Assembly (NCBI GenBank): GCA_021776135.1
Contig: JAJFGL010000041.1
Coordinates: forward strand, 1 to 64,000
Source: Kiloniellaceae bacterium
Lineage (GTDB): Bacteria; Pseudomonadota; Alphaproteobacteria; Kiloniellales; J153
Reading direction: 5' to 3'
Length of the DNA: 64,000 nucleotides
The notes beneath the pieces are model-generated. The model saw only the letters and a list, made by a program, of their open reading frames with translations. It was not told the origin of the DNA and made no database searches. Each line of letters opens with the position of its first letter. Position 1 is the stretch's first letter. Of this stretch, positions 1 to 9,760 are shown piece by piece. A program made the position numbers and the translations under genes.

Positions 1-1076
<1,076 letters not shown>

Positions 1077-1200
1077 TCAGGCGGCAGCGGGCCCAAGGGT
1101 GAATCGTCCAATCCCTGAACACGCGCTGGCGCGGTGCCGCATATGAATAATTCGCGTCTCTACCGCCTCGAAGAATCGAAGCGGTTTGTACCGGCTTGGC

Positions 1201-1521
1201 TTAAGCGGCTTTCCTGCCCTTTTTCACGGCCTTGCCCGAGAGCACGCCCATGATGTCGGACTCTTTCATAATCAAGAGTTCATCACCGTCCAGCTTGACC
1301 TCGGTGCCCGACCACTTGCCGAACAACACCCGGTCGCCGGCCTTGACGTCGAGGGCGTGAAGCTTGCCATCTTCGCCGCGCGCGCCTGGGCCAACGGCGA
1401 TAACCTCGCCTTCCATCGGCTTTTCCTTGGCCGTATCGGGGATGATGATACCCCCGGCTGACTTTTCTTCTCCATCGGTACGTTTGACGACCACACGGTC
1501 ATGCAGTGGGCGAAACCTCAT
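1201..1521 (-). CDS. groS: Co-chaperonin GroES
   Basis: A 106-residue 10 kDa chaperonin that caps GroEL. It begins [14 protein letters not shown] and carries the mobile loop segment [18 protein letters not shown], then the conserved [15 protein letters not shown] barrel core. GroES proteins are usually 95-97 residues. Here the conserved end (about MGVL) is followed by a short basic tail, [12 protein letters not shown], which is an unusual addition. It is the first gene of the groESL operon, with the promoter and CIRCE operator 60-120 bp upstream. Confidence 0.98.
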   Translation of the reverse strand: MRFRPLHDRVVVKRTDGEEKSAGGIIIPDTAKEKPMEGEVIAVGPGARGEDGKLHALDVKAGDRVLFGKWSGTEVKLDGDELLIMKESDIMGVLSGKAVKKGRKAA

Positions 1522-1580
1522 GTCGGAGCTCCAATTTAAACGGCTTACAGAAAGGGTTTAGCACCTCGGAGAAGCGGTTG

Positions 1581-1607
1581 TTAGCACTCTCTCAAGATGA
1601 GTGCCAA
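1581..1607 (-). promoter_or_regulatory. CIRCE operator (HrcA binding site)
   Basis: The sequence shows TTAGCACTC, nine spacer bases, then GAGTGCCAA. This matches the CIRCE consensus TTAGCACTC-N9-GAGTGCTAA at 17 of 18 arm positions; the single change is in the second arm. It lies between the likely groES promoter and the gene, close to the expected transcription start. HrcA repression of groESL through CIRCE is established for alphaproteobacteria. hrcA itself is not in the window. Confidence 0.93.
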
Positions 1608-1609
1608 GG

Positions 1610-1637
1610 ATGTAATATCTCTCGCCTGAGGAGTCAA
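1610..1637 (-). promoter_or_regulatory. Probable groESL promoter
   Basis: On the minus strand TTGACT (1637-1632) is followed after 16 bases by TTACAT (1615-1610), with CIRCE immediately downstream. The CTTGAC core would also suit a heat-shock sigma factor (RpoH) -35 element. Spacing and position relative to CIRCE support the call; the -10 match is weak. Confidence 0.55.
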
Positions 1638-1794
1638 GACCCGGCCTGCGGATTAGCGCCTGAAATAGCCTTTCCATGCTGGCAGCAGTCTCCGGCCGTG
1701 GCTGCTATCTTATTGTTTTATTTATTAGTTATTGTTGTCATATCAGGTAAGAATTGCATGGGGAAGCGCGTGAAACGAAACCGGGACAAAGCCG

Positions 1795-2058
1795 ATGAAT
1801 GAGATAGAAAAACAGCTCAACGACTACCGGCTGACGACCGCCGAGATCCTGTACCGCCTGCCGGACCACCCGGCGCTGTTGCAATCTTACCTCTGGCAGG
1901 AATACGACCTCGCGCCGCGCTTTCCCATGTTGCACAAATTCCTGGATTTCTGGAGCCGTAACCTGGACGGCAAGCTCCATTCGGTCCAAGTCGCCAATGT
2001 CCAATTAATCCAGGCGCCAGAAGCGCGCTACGCCAGCGCGCAGCTGCGCCTGCAGTAA
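1795..2058 (+). CDS. Usg family protein
   Basis: An 87-residue soluble protein of the alphaproteobacterial Usg family. The segment YRLTTAEILYRLPDHP, the W-Q-x-Y-D-L-A-P-R-F motif and the FLDFW-x-x-x-LDGKLHSV block are characteristic. The family has no settled function; it was named for a small ORF next to tryptophan genes in Caulobacter. It stands between groESL (divergent) and ctaA (same strand, 53 bp downstream) and probably belongs with neither. No signal peptide or membrane segment. Confidence 0.8.
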   Translation: MNEIEKQLNDYRLTTAEILYRLPDHPALLQSYLWQEYDLAPRFPMLHKFLDFWSRNLDGKLHSVQVANVQLIQAPEARYASAQLRLQ

Positions 2059-2111
2059 ATCCCACGCCACCGCGGCTTGGCCTGGCCGAAAAATCCAGGC
2101 AAATTCCGGCC

Positions 2112-3197
2112 ATGATCCCGGACACGCGACCCGATAGAGCCATAGGCCTCTGGCTGCTGACCTGCGCCGCCATGATCTTCGCCATGGCCGTGATCGGGGC
2201 GATCACGCGCCTGACCGAGTCTGGTTTGTCGATCATGGAATGGGCCCCGTTCAGCGGCGCCCTGCCGCCCCTGAGCGAAGCTGAATGGGACCGCTTGTTC
2301 GCGCTGTACCGGCAAATTCCGGAATACCTGGAACTTAACGCCGGCATGACCCTGGACGCGTTCAAGACGATTTTTTGGTGGGAGTGGATTCATCGCCTCT
2401 GGGGCCGTGCCATCGGCGCCGTTTTTGCGCTGCCCTTCCTTTGGTTCTTGGCGCGCGGGCGGATCGGCCGGGGCCTGGCGCCGCATCTGGTCGCGATGTT
2501 CGTTCTCGGCGCTCTTCAGGGCGGGCTCGGCTGGTATATGGTCGCCAGCGGACTCGCCGGGCGGGTCGATGTCAGCCAATACCGCCTGGTCGCGCACCTG
2601 GCTCTCGCGGTGGCGATTTACGCTTATGTGCTTTGGATCGCCATGGGCCTGCTCGACCCGGCGCCGGAAACCAGAACCGGCGACGCGTCTCAGCGTCAGC
2701 GCTTCGCGCCTGAGCGTCAGCGCTTCGCGCCAAGGCGCCTGCGCGCCGGTTTGATCGCGCTCGCCGGGCTGACCGGCCTCACCATGGCATCCGGCGGCTT
2801 CGTGGCCGGGCTTAACGCCGGCTTGATCTACAATACCTTTCCCTTGATGGACGGCCAGTTGATACCCGACGAGTACGCGGCCATGCGCCCCCTGGCTCTA
2901 AACCTCTTCGAGAATGTAGCCACGGTCCAATTCAACCACCGGGTTTTGGCCATCGGCACTGTATTTCTGGTTTTTGTCTTGTGGATTAGGTCGCGGCGGC
3001 TCGAACTGGCACAGGGCGCGCGGCTGGCCTTGAACTTGGTCCTGGTCATGGCCTTGGTGCAGCTTGGCCTTGGCATCGCGACCTTGATTTTAGTGGTGCC
3101 GGTCTGGCTGGGCGCCCTGCACCAGGCCGGAGCCATGGCTTTGATCGGCTTAATTCTTTTTTCGATTCAGCGCATCCGGCCCACGGGCGCTGTATAA
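2112..3197 (+). CDS. ctaA: Heme A synthase (COX15/CtaA family, type 2)
   Basis: Inner-membrane haem monooxygenase that converts haem O to haem A for aa3-type cytochrome oxidase. 361 residues with about eight transmembrane segments in two four-helix halves. Haem-ligand histidines are visible in EWIHRLWGR (about H94), in the HLALAVAIYAY helix, in QFNHRVL and in LHQAGA near the C-terminus. ITRLTESGLSIMEW near residue 31 is typical of the proteobacterial/mitochondrial type. The central cytoplasmic loop carries a repeated heptapeptide (see the repeat at 2692-2731). Its presence implies that the host makes haem-A-containing oxidases. Confidence 0.95.
   Translation: MIPDTRPDRAIGLWLLTCAAMIFAMAVIGAITRLTESGLSIMEWAPFSGALPPLSEAEWDRLFALYRQIPEYLELNAGMTLDAFKTIFWWEWIHRLWGRAIGAVFALPFLWFLARGRIGRGLAPHLVAMFVLGALQGGLGWYMVASGLAGRVDVSQYRLVAHLALAVAIYAYVLWIAMGLLDPAPETRTGDASQRQRFAPERQRFAPRRLRAGLIALAGLTGLTMASGGFVAGLNAGLIYNTFPLMDGQLIPDEYAAMRPLALNLFENVATVQFNHRVLAIGTVFLVFVLWIRSRRLELAQGARLALNLVLVMALVQLGLGIATLILVVPVWLGALHQAGAMALIGLILFSIQRIRPTGAV
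2692..2731 (+). repeat. In-frame direct repeat inside ctaA
   Basis: A 19-bp sequence starting AGCGTCAGCGC occurs at 2692-2710 and again at 2713-2731, a period of 21 bp. It encodes a doubled QRQRFAP-like heptapeptide in the loop between the two halves of heme A synthase. The frame is preserved, which suggests a recent slippage duplication in a tolerant linker. Confidence 0.9.
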
Positions 3198-3232
3198 TCC
3201 GCCAGTTAGATTTTCCAGGGAGTTACAATTCG

Positions 3233-4339
3233 ATGGAATTCAAGTTTGCGATCGGCCCAAGGGTTCGTAAATCGCCTTTTTTCGACGCGGCCGTCGCGGC
3301 CGGAGTCACGCGCTTTACCACCTACAATCACATGTACATGCCGGTTAGCTACGGCGATTTGGAAGCCGAGTATTGGCGCCTGAAACAGGGCGTTACGTTT
3401 TGGGATGTGGCCTGCGAGCGGCAAGTGGAAATCGTTGGGCCGGACGCGGCGGCCCTGGCGCAATATTTATCTCCGCGCGACTTAACGCGCTGCACATCCG
3501 GTCAGGGCAAATACGTACTGCTCTGCAATCATGCTGGGCATCTCATCAACGATCCCGTGCTCTTGAAGCTCAACGACGAGCGATTCTGGTTTTCGATCGC
3601 CGACAGTGACGTGCTTCTCTGGGTCCGCGCCATCGCCGCCGAACGCGGGTACAAGGCCCAGGTCCGCGAGCCTGACGTTTCGCCGCTCGCGATCCAGGGT
3701 CCTAAGGCGGAAGCTGTCGTGTGCGATTTGTTTGGCGACTGGCCCCGCGACCTCAAGTACTTTTGGTTTCGCGAGACGGAGCTTGAAGGCATTCCCTTGG
3801 TTCTAGCCCGCTCCGGATGGAGCAAGCAGGGCGGGTTCGAACTCTATTTGCAGGATGGGGCGCGGGGCAGCGAGCTTTGGAATTTGGTCAGGGAGGCCGG
3901 GCGGCCTTACGATATAGGCCCCGGCGCACCGAACAATATCGAGCGGATCGAAAGCGGCCTGCTGTCCTATGGCGGCGACACCGACGACGAAACGAATCCC
4001 TTCGAAGTCAATCTGGGAAAATATATAGATCTGGATATCGAGGCGGACTTCATCGGTAAGACGGCCTTGCGGGAAATCGCGCGGACCGGGCCAAAACGCC
4101 GCCAAGTCGGGCTCTTCTTGGACGGGGAGAACATTGTACCCAACCAACACCGCTGGGACGTGACGCTTGAGGGCGAAATCGTCGGTAAGCTGACCGCCGC
4201 TACCTATTCATTACAACTGAAGCGAAATATCGCCCTCGCCTTGATCGAGCTCCGGGCCGCTGAATCGGGGCGCGGGCTGGTGGTGCGCGCGGACGACGGT
4301 CCGCGCCGGGCCGAGGTAACCGGGATACCGTTTTGCTGA
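3233..4339 (+). CDS. GcvT-family folate-dependent aminomethyltransferase/demethylase, DmdA-like
   Basis: 368 residues with the tripartite GcvT fold (tetrahydrofolate-binding domain followed by the C-terminal barrel). The layout and local motifs resemble dimethylsulfoniopropionate demethylase DmdA more than glycine-cleavage T protein: the N-terminal R-K-S/T-P-F motif and Y-N-H block, W-D-V-A near residue 63, S-P-R-D-L, SGWSKQGG-x-E-x-Y near residue 200, and I-E-R-I-E-x-G-L-L-S-Y-G near residue 240. No gcvH or gcvP is adjacent, which argues against a glycine-cleavage role. It could be a true DmdA, or a sister clade acting on another methylated substrate. Family is certain, substrate is not. Confidence 0.75.
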   Translation: MEFKFAIGPRVRKSPFFDAAVAAGVTRFTTYNHMYMPVSYGDLEAEYWRLKQGVTFWDVACERQVEIVGPDAAALAQYLSPRDLTRCTSGQGKYVLLCNHAGHLINDPVLLKLNDERFWFSIADSDVLLWVRAIAAERGYKAQVREPDVSPLAIQGPKAEAVVCDLFGDWPRDLKYFWFRETELEGIPLVLARSGWSKQGGFELYLQDGARGSELWNLVREAGRPYDIGPGAPNNIERIESGLLSYGGDTDDETNPFEVNLGKYIDLDIEADFIGKTALREIARTGPKRRQVGLFLDGENIVPNQHRWDVTLEGEIVGKLTAATYSLQLKRNIALALIELRAAESGRGLVVRADDGPRRAEVTGIPFC

Positions 4340-4368
4340 TGCGCCAAAGTGGCGGCGGCGGTTAATCC

Positions 4369-5673
4369 CTATCCGGCGATCTGGGCGCTGCAGTCGCGCG
4401 GGTGCCGGACCAAACCCCATCCGAACTCCTCGTCGCGGCCGGGGGCGCCGAGGTCGAGCAAGCGGGGCATCAAGCCCTCGCGCGCGGTAGCGGGGTTTTT
4501 CGCCCCTCCCGCCGCCACATTCAGGCCGATCAGCACGCTGACATAGGGCGCCGCGAAAGAGGTGCCGCTTTGCCGCCGGCCGCCGCCGGGTACGGCGGTC
4601 CAGATATCGACACCGGGGGCGGCGAACTCGACATAAGGTCCGCGATTCGCGAAGCGATAGAGCTTTTGGTTTAAATCCACGGCGGTGACGGCGATCACGT
4701 AATCGTAGGCGGCGGGATAAGCGGGCGATGCCTCGGGGCCGCCGTTGCCGGCCGCGGCCACCAGGATGAAGCCCTTGCGATAAGCTTTGCCCAAAGCCGT
4801 GTCGAGAATTTGGTTGGCGGACCCGGCGACGCTGAGATTAATGACGTGAACCTTTTCTCCCGCCACCCAATCGACCGCCCGCAAAAGCCCGATGACGTTG
4901 GCCGTCACCCGGCCCTGCTCGTTAATCTCGAATATATTGGCGTGCTTGAGCTCGGCCGCCGGCAATAAACCGCCCCAGGATTGCTGGCCGATAATCATGG
5001 CGGCGATGGCGGTGCCATGTTCGATGGCGCCGGGCCGGCGTTTTTCAGAGTTAAAAGAGCGGTACTCCAGGTTCCGCCCGGCCAGGGCCGGATGATCGAT
5101 ATCGACCGCGCCGTCAATGGTGCCCAGCCGCACCCCGCGGCCGCACTGCAAGGATGTTTTGCCCCATCCCATGACCGAGCGCGCCAAGAGCGCGGGCGTC
5201 CGCTCGCCGGCGGTAGGATCGAACTGGTGGTTGGCATCGACCGTCAAGCCCGGAAACCGGCGGCGCAGCCGGGAAACGGCGTCGGGCACGCTGAGTCCGC
5301 TTGGCACCCGCAGGCGATAGACACTGAGCGACAAAGTGCGCAAGGCGAGCTTTTCCATGACCGAGAATCCAAGCTGGCGCGCGCGCCGCTCGAATCCTTC
5401 GGGGGGGTCGGAGACTATGATCTCGCCAGGTTCGAAGCGCTGGCCGGGCGAAAGCGCGGAGAGCTCCTGAATCAGGGCTGAGTCCTCGGCGGTCGGGCCG
5501 GCGGCACCCGAAGCGCGCCCATCCGGAAGGATGCCGCCGTCGATGCCTTTCAGGCGGCCGTCCTTGTCGTAATAAAGAATTTTCCATTGCGCACCGAGCG
5601 GTTGAGCAAGAAATAGCGATGCCGCGACGACCGTGACGAGAAACCTGAGAACTCTTGGAACACCGGGCAGCAT
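4369..5673 (-). CDS. Secreted subtilisin-like serine protease (S8 family)
   Basis: 434 residues. An N-terminal hydrophobic segment ending about LGAQ is a Sec signal peptide. Residues about 75-160 look like an inhibitor/propeptide-type region, followed by the catalytic domain. The full triad is visible: D187 in GTIDGAVD, H219 in EHGTAIA and S372 in SGTSFAAP, with the oxyanion-hole N310 in AAAGNGG. It is divergent from the RTX protein at 5925 across a 250-bp AT-rich region, so the two exported proteins may share control. Substrate unknown; processing of the neighbouring RTX protein is possible but speculative. Confidence 0.9.
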   Translation of the reverse strand: MLPGVPRVLRFLVTVVAASLFLAQPLGAQWKILYYDKDGRLKGIDGGILPDGRASGAAGPTAEDSALIQELSALSPGQRFEPGEIIVSDPPEGFERRARQLGFSVMEKLALRTLSLSVYRLRVPSGLSVPDAVSRLRRRFPGLTVDANHQFDPTAGERTPALLARSVMGWGKTSLQCGRGVRLGTIDGAVDIDHPALAGRNLEYRSFNSEKRRPGAIEHGTAIAAMIIGQQSWGGLLPAAELKHANIFEINEQGRVTANVIGLLRAVDWVAGEKVHVINLSVAGSANQILDTALGKAYRKGFILVAAAGNGGPEASPAYPAAYDYVIAVTAVDLNQKLYRFANRGPYVEFAAPGVDIWTAVPGGGRRQSGTSFAAPYVSVLIGLNVAAGGAKNPATAREGLMPRLLDLGAPGRDEEFGWGLVRHPRDCSAQIAG

Positions 5674-5754
5674 GTAGACTCCAGACGCGACGGCTGAGGC
5701 GGCGCGCGATCAATATAGTGTAGTAAGAAATAACGCATCGCTAATTGAAATAGA

Positions 5755-5809
5755 ATTAACCTCGTATTCTTATGGTTAATCATTATAGAATCATACACGT
5801 ATGGTTAAT
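5755..5809. promoter_or_regulatory. Cluster of ATTAACC/GGTTAAT motifs in the protease-RTX intergenic region
   Basis: ATTAACC (5755-5761) and GGTTAAT (5774-5780) form a 7-bp inverted repeat with a 12-base spacer. The 10-mer TATGGTTAAT recurs at 5771-5780 and 5800-5809. The whole 5700-5925 interval is strikingly AT-rich compared with the flanks. It looks like an operator array for the divergent genes; the regulator is unknown. The spacing does not fit a CtrA site. Confidence 0.4.
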
Positions 5810-5924
5810 TACATTTATACATTAATTCCTATCTAAAATTAGACGCTATTCCATTTTTTATTAAGCTCCCCGCCCTAATATTACATCGTTCTCTTCCTGA
5901 AGTTTCTTTCTCTGAACTAGGAAT

Positions 5925-7748
5925 ATGGCGATGGCGCATTTGGATGCTTCTCAACCAGCTTCGGGCTCCCAGAATGCCCGCTTGCCGATGCGAAACGAGG
6001 CTGCGGAAGCCGCGGAAAGACAGGCCGATTCCCTGTTTCTGAGCGAACCGGTCGGCGCGGACCGCAGTGTTCACAGGATCTTTCCCGATCAGATCATCGG
6101 CGCGCAATTCCCCTCGACCGCCGCCAGCACCCTTCTGAATGGGGCCGATCTGGTGCTCGCTTTCGCCAATGGCGGGTCCATCGTCCTGAGCGGGTTTCTG
6201 ACCGCGTTACAAGCGCAGAACCCGGCCCAGTTGATTTTCGATGACGGCACGATTTACACCCTCCCGGACCATGCCGCCAGGGCCGCGCGGGCACAAATGG
6301 ACGAGGGTTTGAGTGTCGCTTCCGGCCCAGGCGAGCAAGCGCCGGAAACCGACCCCGGCGTGGCGGCCCAGAGCATTTTCGGTAGAAACCAGGGATACGG
6401 TCATGATTTCGGCGCAATAGACGAGGGGTTGCAGGCTATCGGCGCCCTATCTTCATCGGGGTTCGCACCGGCGGACCAAGCCGCCGGGTTAGATGCCTCC
6501 CGGCGTGCGCCTCAGCCTGCCTCGGACACTATTTTTTCCGTGCCGAGTTCATCCCAAGACCAGGCTCAAGCGGAGGCCCTGGCACAGGTGCAGCCGGCGG
6601 CGAGCAACAGCCCCCCCAGCGGTATCGTCTTGAATGGAAATTCCGTCGACGAACTAATCGCCAACGTCCCGGTCGGCATTGCCCTCGCGAGCGATCCGGA
6701 CTTAGGAGATAACATTACCTACACGCTGAGCGGCGACGCGGGCGGGCGCTTCACCATCGACGCGGTCAGCGGCCTGGTCTCGACCGCGCAAGCCTTGGAT
6801 TTCGAAACCGCCGCAAGTCATAGTATTACCGTGCGCGCCACCGATGCGGGCGGCGCGGCGGTCGAAGAATCCTTCACTATCGCCGTCAACGACGTCAGCG
6901 AAATTGTCGGCGGGGCCGGCGCCGACACCCTGACCGGAACGCCGCAGACCGATGTGATCGACGGCCAGGACGGCGACGACAACATTTCCGGCGGCGGCGG
7001 CAACGATATAATCTTTGGCGGCATCGGCCGCGACACCCTGGACGGCGGCGACGGGGTCGACTCGATTTTCGGCGAGGCCCAGAACGATATCTTGATCGGC
7101 GGCGCCGGCGCCGACCGCTTGTTCGGCGGCAGCGGCAACGATGCCCTGTTCATCGATGCCAGCGACACCCTGATCGACGGCGGCGCGGGAACGGACCGGG
7201 TCACCGTGCAAGGCGCGGCGGGGGTGACCTTGGACATGACGTCCAGCAGTATCGAGTTGGCGTTCGGGGGCGTGGGCGCCGATGTCTTCGACGCCACCGG
7301 GTCTAGTGTAAATGTCCGCCAGGACGGCGCCGGGGGCAACGATAGCCTAACCGGCGGCAACGGCGGCGACAGGCTGCGCGGGGAAGGCGGAAACGATACC
7401 TTATCGGGTGGCGCCGGCGGCGATACCCTGGAAGGCGGCGCGGGAGCGGACGTTTTCATATTCAACCTGAACTTCGCCGGCGGCCTCTTCGGCGCCGAGG
7501 GCAACGACACGGTCACCGACCTGACGACCGGCGACATCCTAAGCTTTCGCGGTGTCGCCGACGCGAACGGCGACACGGCCATCGATCTGAGCGATTTGAT
7601 CGGCCACGTCACCGTGGCCAGCGCCGGCGGAACGACGACCCTTAGTTTTGACGGCGGCGGATCGATCGACCTCGCGGGCATCGCCGGCCCTTTCGGCGCC
7701 CTGGCCGACCTGACCGCCGCCGGGTTCACGCTTGAGGGCGTTGCCTAG
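5925..7748 (+). CDS. RTX protein with cadherin-like domain, type I secretion substrate
   Basis: 607 residues without a Sec signal. Residues about 1-230 are acidic, alanine/glutamine-rich and of unknown fold, with a short segment (NGGSIVLSGF) resembling regions found in large RTX adhesins. A cadherin-like repeat follows at about 236-325, then two blocks of GGxGxDxLx calcium-binding nonapeptides (about 329-400 and 466-512). The C-terminus is rich in hydrophobic residues, as expected for a type I secretion signal. No hlyB/hlyD/tolC genes are in the window, so export must use a system encoded elsewhere. Probable surface adhesin or secreted calcium-binding protein; no enzymatic domain was recognised. 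Confidence 0.85.
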   Translation: MAMAHLDASQPASGSQNARLPMRNEAAEAAERQADSLFLSEPVGADRSVHRIFPDQIIGAQFPSTAASTLLNGADLVLAFANGGSIVLSGFLTALQAQNPAQLIFDDGTIYTLPDHAARAARAQMDEGLSVASGPGEQAPETDPGVAAQSIFGRNQGYGHDFGAIDEGLQAIGALSSSGFAPADQAAGLDASRRAPQPASDTIFSVPSSSQDQAQAEALAQVQPAASNSPPSGIVLNGNSVDELIANVPVGIALASDPDLGDNITYTLSGDAGGRFTIDAVSGLVSTAQALDFETAASHSITVRATDAGGAAVEESFTIAVNDVSEIVGGAGADTLTGTPQTDVIDGQDGDDNISGGGGNDIIFGGIGRDTLDGGDGVDSIFGEAQNDILIGGAGADRLFGGSGNDALFIDASDTLIDGGAGTDRVTVQGAAGVTLDMTSSSIELAFGGVGADVFDATGSSVNVRQDGAGGNDSLTGGNGGDRLRGEGGNDTLSGGAGGDTLEGGAGADVFIFNLNFAGGLFGAEGNDTVTDLTTGDILSFRGVADANGDTAIDLSDLIGHVTVASAGGTTTLSFDGGGSIDLAGIAGPFGALADLTAAGFTLEGVA

Positions 7749-7807
7749 GGCATTGGCTTGGACCACAATGGCGCCGACGATCGTGTCCCGGGTAAAAGGC
7801 GTGGCGG

Positions 7808-8434
7808 ATGTATGTGCCAAAACACTTCGCGCTGCAAGATCCGGAGCGGATCGCGAAGGTTTTCCGGCACTTCGACTTCGCGCTTCTGATTAGCGCCCTG
7901 GACGGCCAAGCGCCCGTGGCGGCGCACCTTCCATTCATTTTCGATAGCACGCGCGGCGCCAAGGGAACCCTGCGCGCCCACATGGCGCGGGCCAACCCGC
8001 AGTGGCGCGATCTGGCCCAGCTCGCCGAGACCGGCGGTGAGGCCCTGGTGGTGTTTTCCGGACCCCATGGCTATATCTCGCCGTCGTGGTACGGGCCCGG
8101 CGACGCGGTGCCGACCTGGAACTATGTCGCGGTTCATGCGTACGGTGTCCCGCGTTCGATCGAGGACGCGGGCGAGGTCGAGGCCCTGCTCGCCGGGATG
8201 GTCGCGCTTCACGAGGCCGGTTCGCCCGCGCCCTGGTCGCTTGAAACTCAGAACGAGGCCTACCTCGCGCGTATGCGGCGCGGCATCGCCGCCTTCGAGA
8301 TCCCCATCGCGCGCCTCGAGGCCAAGGCCAAGCTCAACCAAAACAAGGACGCGGGCGTGCGCCGCGATGTCGCCATGGCCCTGCGCGAAGGCGGCGAAGC
8401 GGACCTGGCCGCGTGGATGGAAGATACCCTCTGA
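7808..8434 (+). CDS. FMN-binding PaiB-family protein
   Basis: 208 residues resembling the PaiB/FMN-binding negative regulator family. It begins MYVPKHFALQD and has the flavin-binding-fold motifs HLPF, AHMARANPQW, GPHGYISPSWY and VPTWNYVAVHAYG typical of the group. Members bind FMN with a split-barrel fold; Bacillus PaiB is described as a negative regulator of sporulation and protease genes, but most proteobacterial members are uncharacterised. It ends directly before the glycerophosphodiesterase start (stop at 8432-8434, next ATG at 8435), so the two are translationally adjacent. Confidence 0.85.
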   Translation: MYVPKHFALQDPERIAKVFRHFDFALLISALDGQAPVAAHLPFIFDSTRGAKGTLRAHMARANPQWRDLAQLAETGGEALVVFSGPHGYISPSWYGPGDAVPTWNYVAVHAYGVPRSIEDAGEVEALLAGMVALHEAGSPAPWSLETQNEAYLARMRRGIAAFEIPIARLEAKAKLNQNKDAGVRRDVAMALREGGEADLAAWMEDTL

Positions 8435-9442
8435 ATGAATCGGCTTGAGCGTTTCGCGAAAATCTTACTTCTTCTCTCCGGCCTGCTTCTGGCCGCCGCG
8501 CCCGGCTTTGCCCTGGCGGCTGAATTCGATGCCCAGGGTCATCGGGGCGCGCGCGGCCTCTATCCCGAGAACACCTTGCCCGGCTTCGCGGGCGCCCTGG
8601 CCATCGGGGTCACGACCCTGGAGATGGACACCGGCATGACCGCCGACGGTACGGTCGTGGTCCATCACGACCGCAAGCTAAACCCGGTGCGCACCCACGG
8701 CCCCGGCGGCGCCTGGATCGAGGGGCCCGTTCCCGCCTTGTCGGCACTGACCTTGGCGGAACTGGCGCCCTACGATGTCGGCCGGGCCCGGCCCGGCGGC
8801 AAGGTCGCCCAGCGCTTTCCCCAGCAAGTGGCCGTCGACGGCACGCCCATTCCCACCCTGGACCAGGTTCTGGCCTTGGCCGAGGCCCAGTCCAAAAGCA
8901 CCGTCCGCTACAATATCGAGATCAAGACCTCGCCCTTGGCGCCGGAAGAGACCGCGCCGCCCGGCGAGATCGCCGATGCCGTGATCGCGGTGCTGCGCGA
9001 GGCGGGGACCGTGGAACGGGCGACGATTCAGTCCTTCGACTGGCGCTCCCTCAAACACGTTCAAGAGGCCGCGCCCGGGATTCCCACTGTCTACCTGACC
9101 GCCCAGCGTTCGTGGCTGAACAACCTGGAGCGCGGCCAGCCAGGGGTATCGCCTTGGACCGCCGGAATCGATGTCGATGACTTCGGCGGCTCCATCGCGC
9201 GCGCGGTCAAGGCCGCCGGGGGGGCCGTCTGGTCGCCCTATCACCGCGACCTGACCGCCGCCGATTTGGCGGAGGCCCATGGCCTGGGCCTCAAGGTCGT
9301 GGTCTGGACCGTCAACGAACCCGCCGGCATGGCCGCGCTGATCGATCTTGGGGTCGACGGCATCATCACCGACTACCCTGACCGCCTGCGCCGGGTCATG
9401 GCCGAGAAGGGTCTGCCCCTGCCGCCGGCCCATGCGAATTAG
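8435..9442 (+). CDS. Periplasmic glycerophosphodiester phosphodiesterase
   Basis: 335 residues with a Sec signal peptide (cleavage about FALAA-EF). It hydrolyses deacylated phospholipid head-group diesters to glycerol 3-phosphate plus alcohol. The GDPD TIM-barrel signatures are present: HRGARGLYPENTLPGF with the catalytic H-R and E-N, L-E-M-D after the second strand, and HHD about 20 residues on. The late strand motif VVWTVNEPAGM and the end GVDGIITDYPDRL are typical. Lies directly after the PaiB-like gene on the same strand. Confidence 0.93.
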   Translation: MNRLERFAKILLLLSGLLLAAAPGFALAAEFDAQGHRGARGLYPENTLPGFAGALAIGVTTLEMDTGMTADGTVVVHHDRKLNPVRTHGPGGAWIEGPVPALSALTLAELAPYDVGRARPGGKVAQRFPQQVAVDGTPIPTLDQVLALAEAQSKSTVRYNIEIKTSPLAPEETAPPGEIADAVIAVLREAGTVERATIQSFDWRSLKHVQEAAPGIPTVYLTAQRSWLNNLERGQPGVSPWTAGIDVDDFGGSIARAVKAAGGAVWSPYHRDLTAADLAEAHGLGLKVVVWTVNEPAGMAALIDLGVDGIITDYPDRLRRVMAEKGLPLPPAHAN

Positions 9443-9645
9443 CCGAGCGAGATTTCACCCTTTATATCGTGGGTCAAGGGCAAGCCCTGTATGGTCAGGG
9501 TCGCCTTGACCTGAAGTTTCTCGTGGCCCTTGAGAGCGCCGGATTCCAGGCCCGCATGCACCGCCTGCTCGATTTCGCGCTGGGAGGTCACACCGACTTT
9601 TTTCAGGAACTTGCGCAGTTCCATGTTGAAAACATCTTCGTTCAT
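9439..9645 (-). CDS. Small conserved protein, DUF6494-like
   Basis: 68 residues beginning MNEDVFNMELRKFLKKVGVTSQREIE, which I recognise as a conserved short family of alpha- and gammaproteobacteria (DUF6494, from memory). No membrane segment or signal. Its 3' end overlaps the phosphodiesterase stop region by four bases on the opposite strand. Function unknown. The start at 9645 fits the family's conserved N-terminus. Confidence 0.7.
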   Translation of the reverse strand: MNEDVFNMELRKFLKKVGVTSQREIEQAVHAGLESGALKGHEKLQVKATLTIQGLPLTHDIKGEISLG

Positions 9646-9760
9646 ACGTTTTTTCCTTATTCATTCCCTCAGCCTAGAAGATAACCGCCCGGCGCCGGGC
9701 GCGCCATGGCGCAGGTGCCGCGCCCGCGTTATCATGGCAAGGGTTACCAGGAGACAGGTC

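Noticed and set aside
1506-1802. Plus-strand frame across the groES promoter region
   Set aside because: It overlaps the CIRCE operator and promoter and resembles no protein family.
5756-5809. CtrA binding site
   Set aside because: TTAA words are present but not with the required seven-base spacing; AT-richness alone explains them.
6818-7729. Long Pro/Ser-rich minus-strand frame
   Set aside because: Antisense shadow of the RTX repeats; no ribosome site or recognisable domain.
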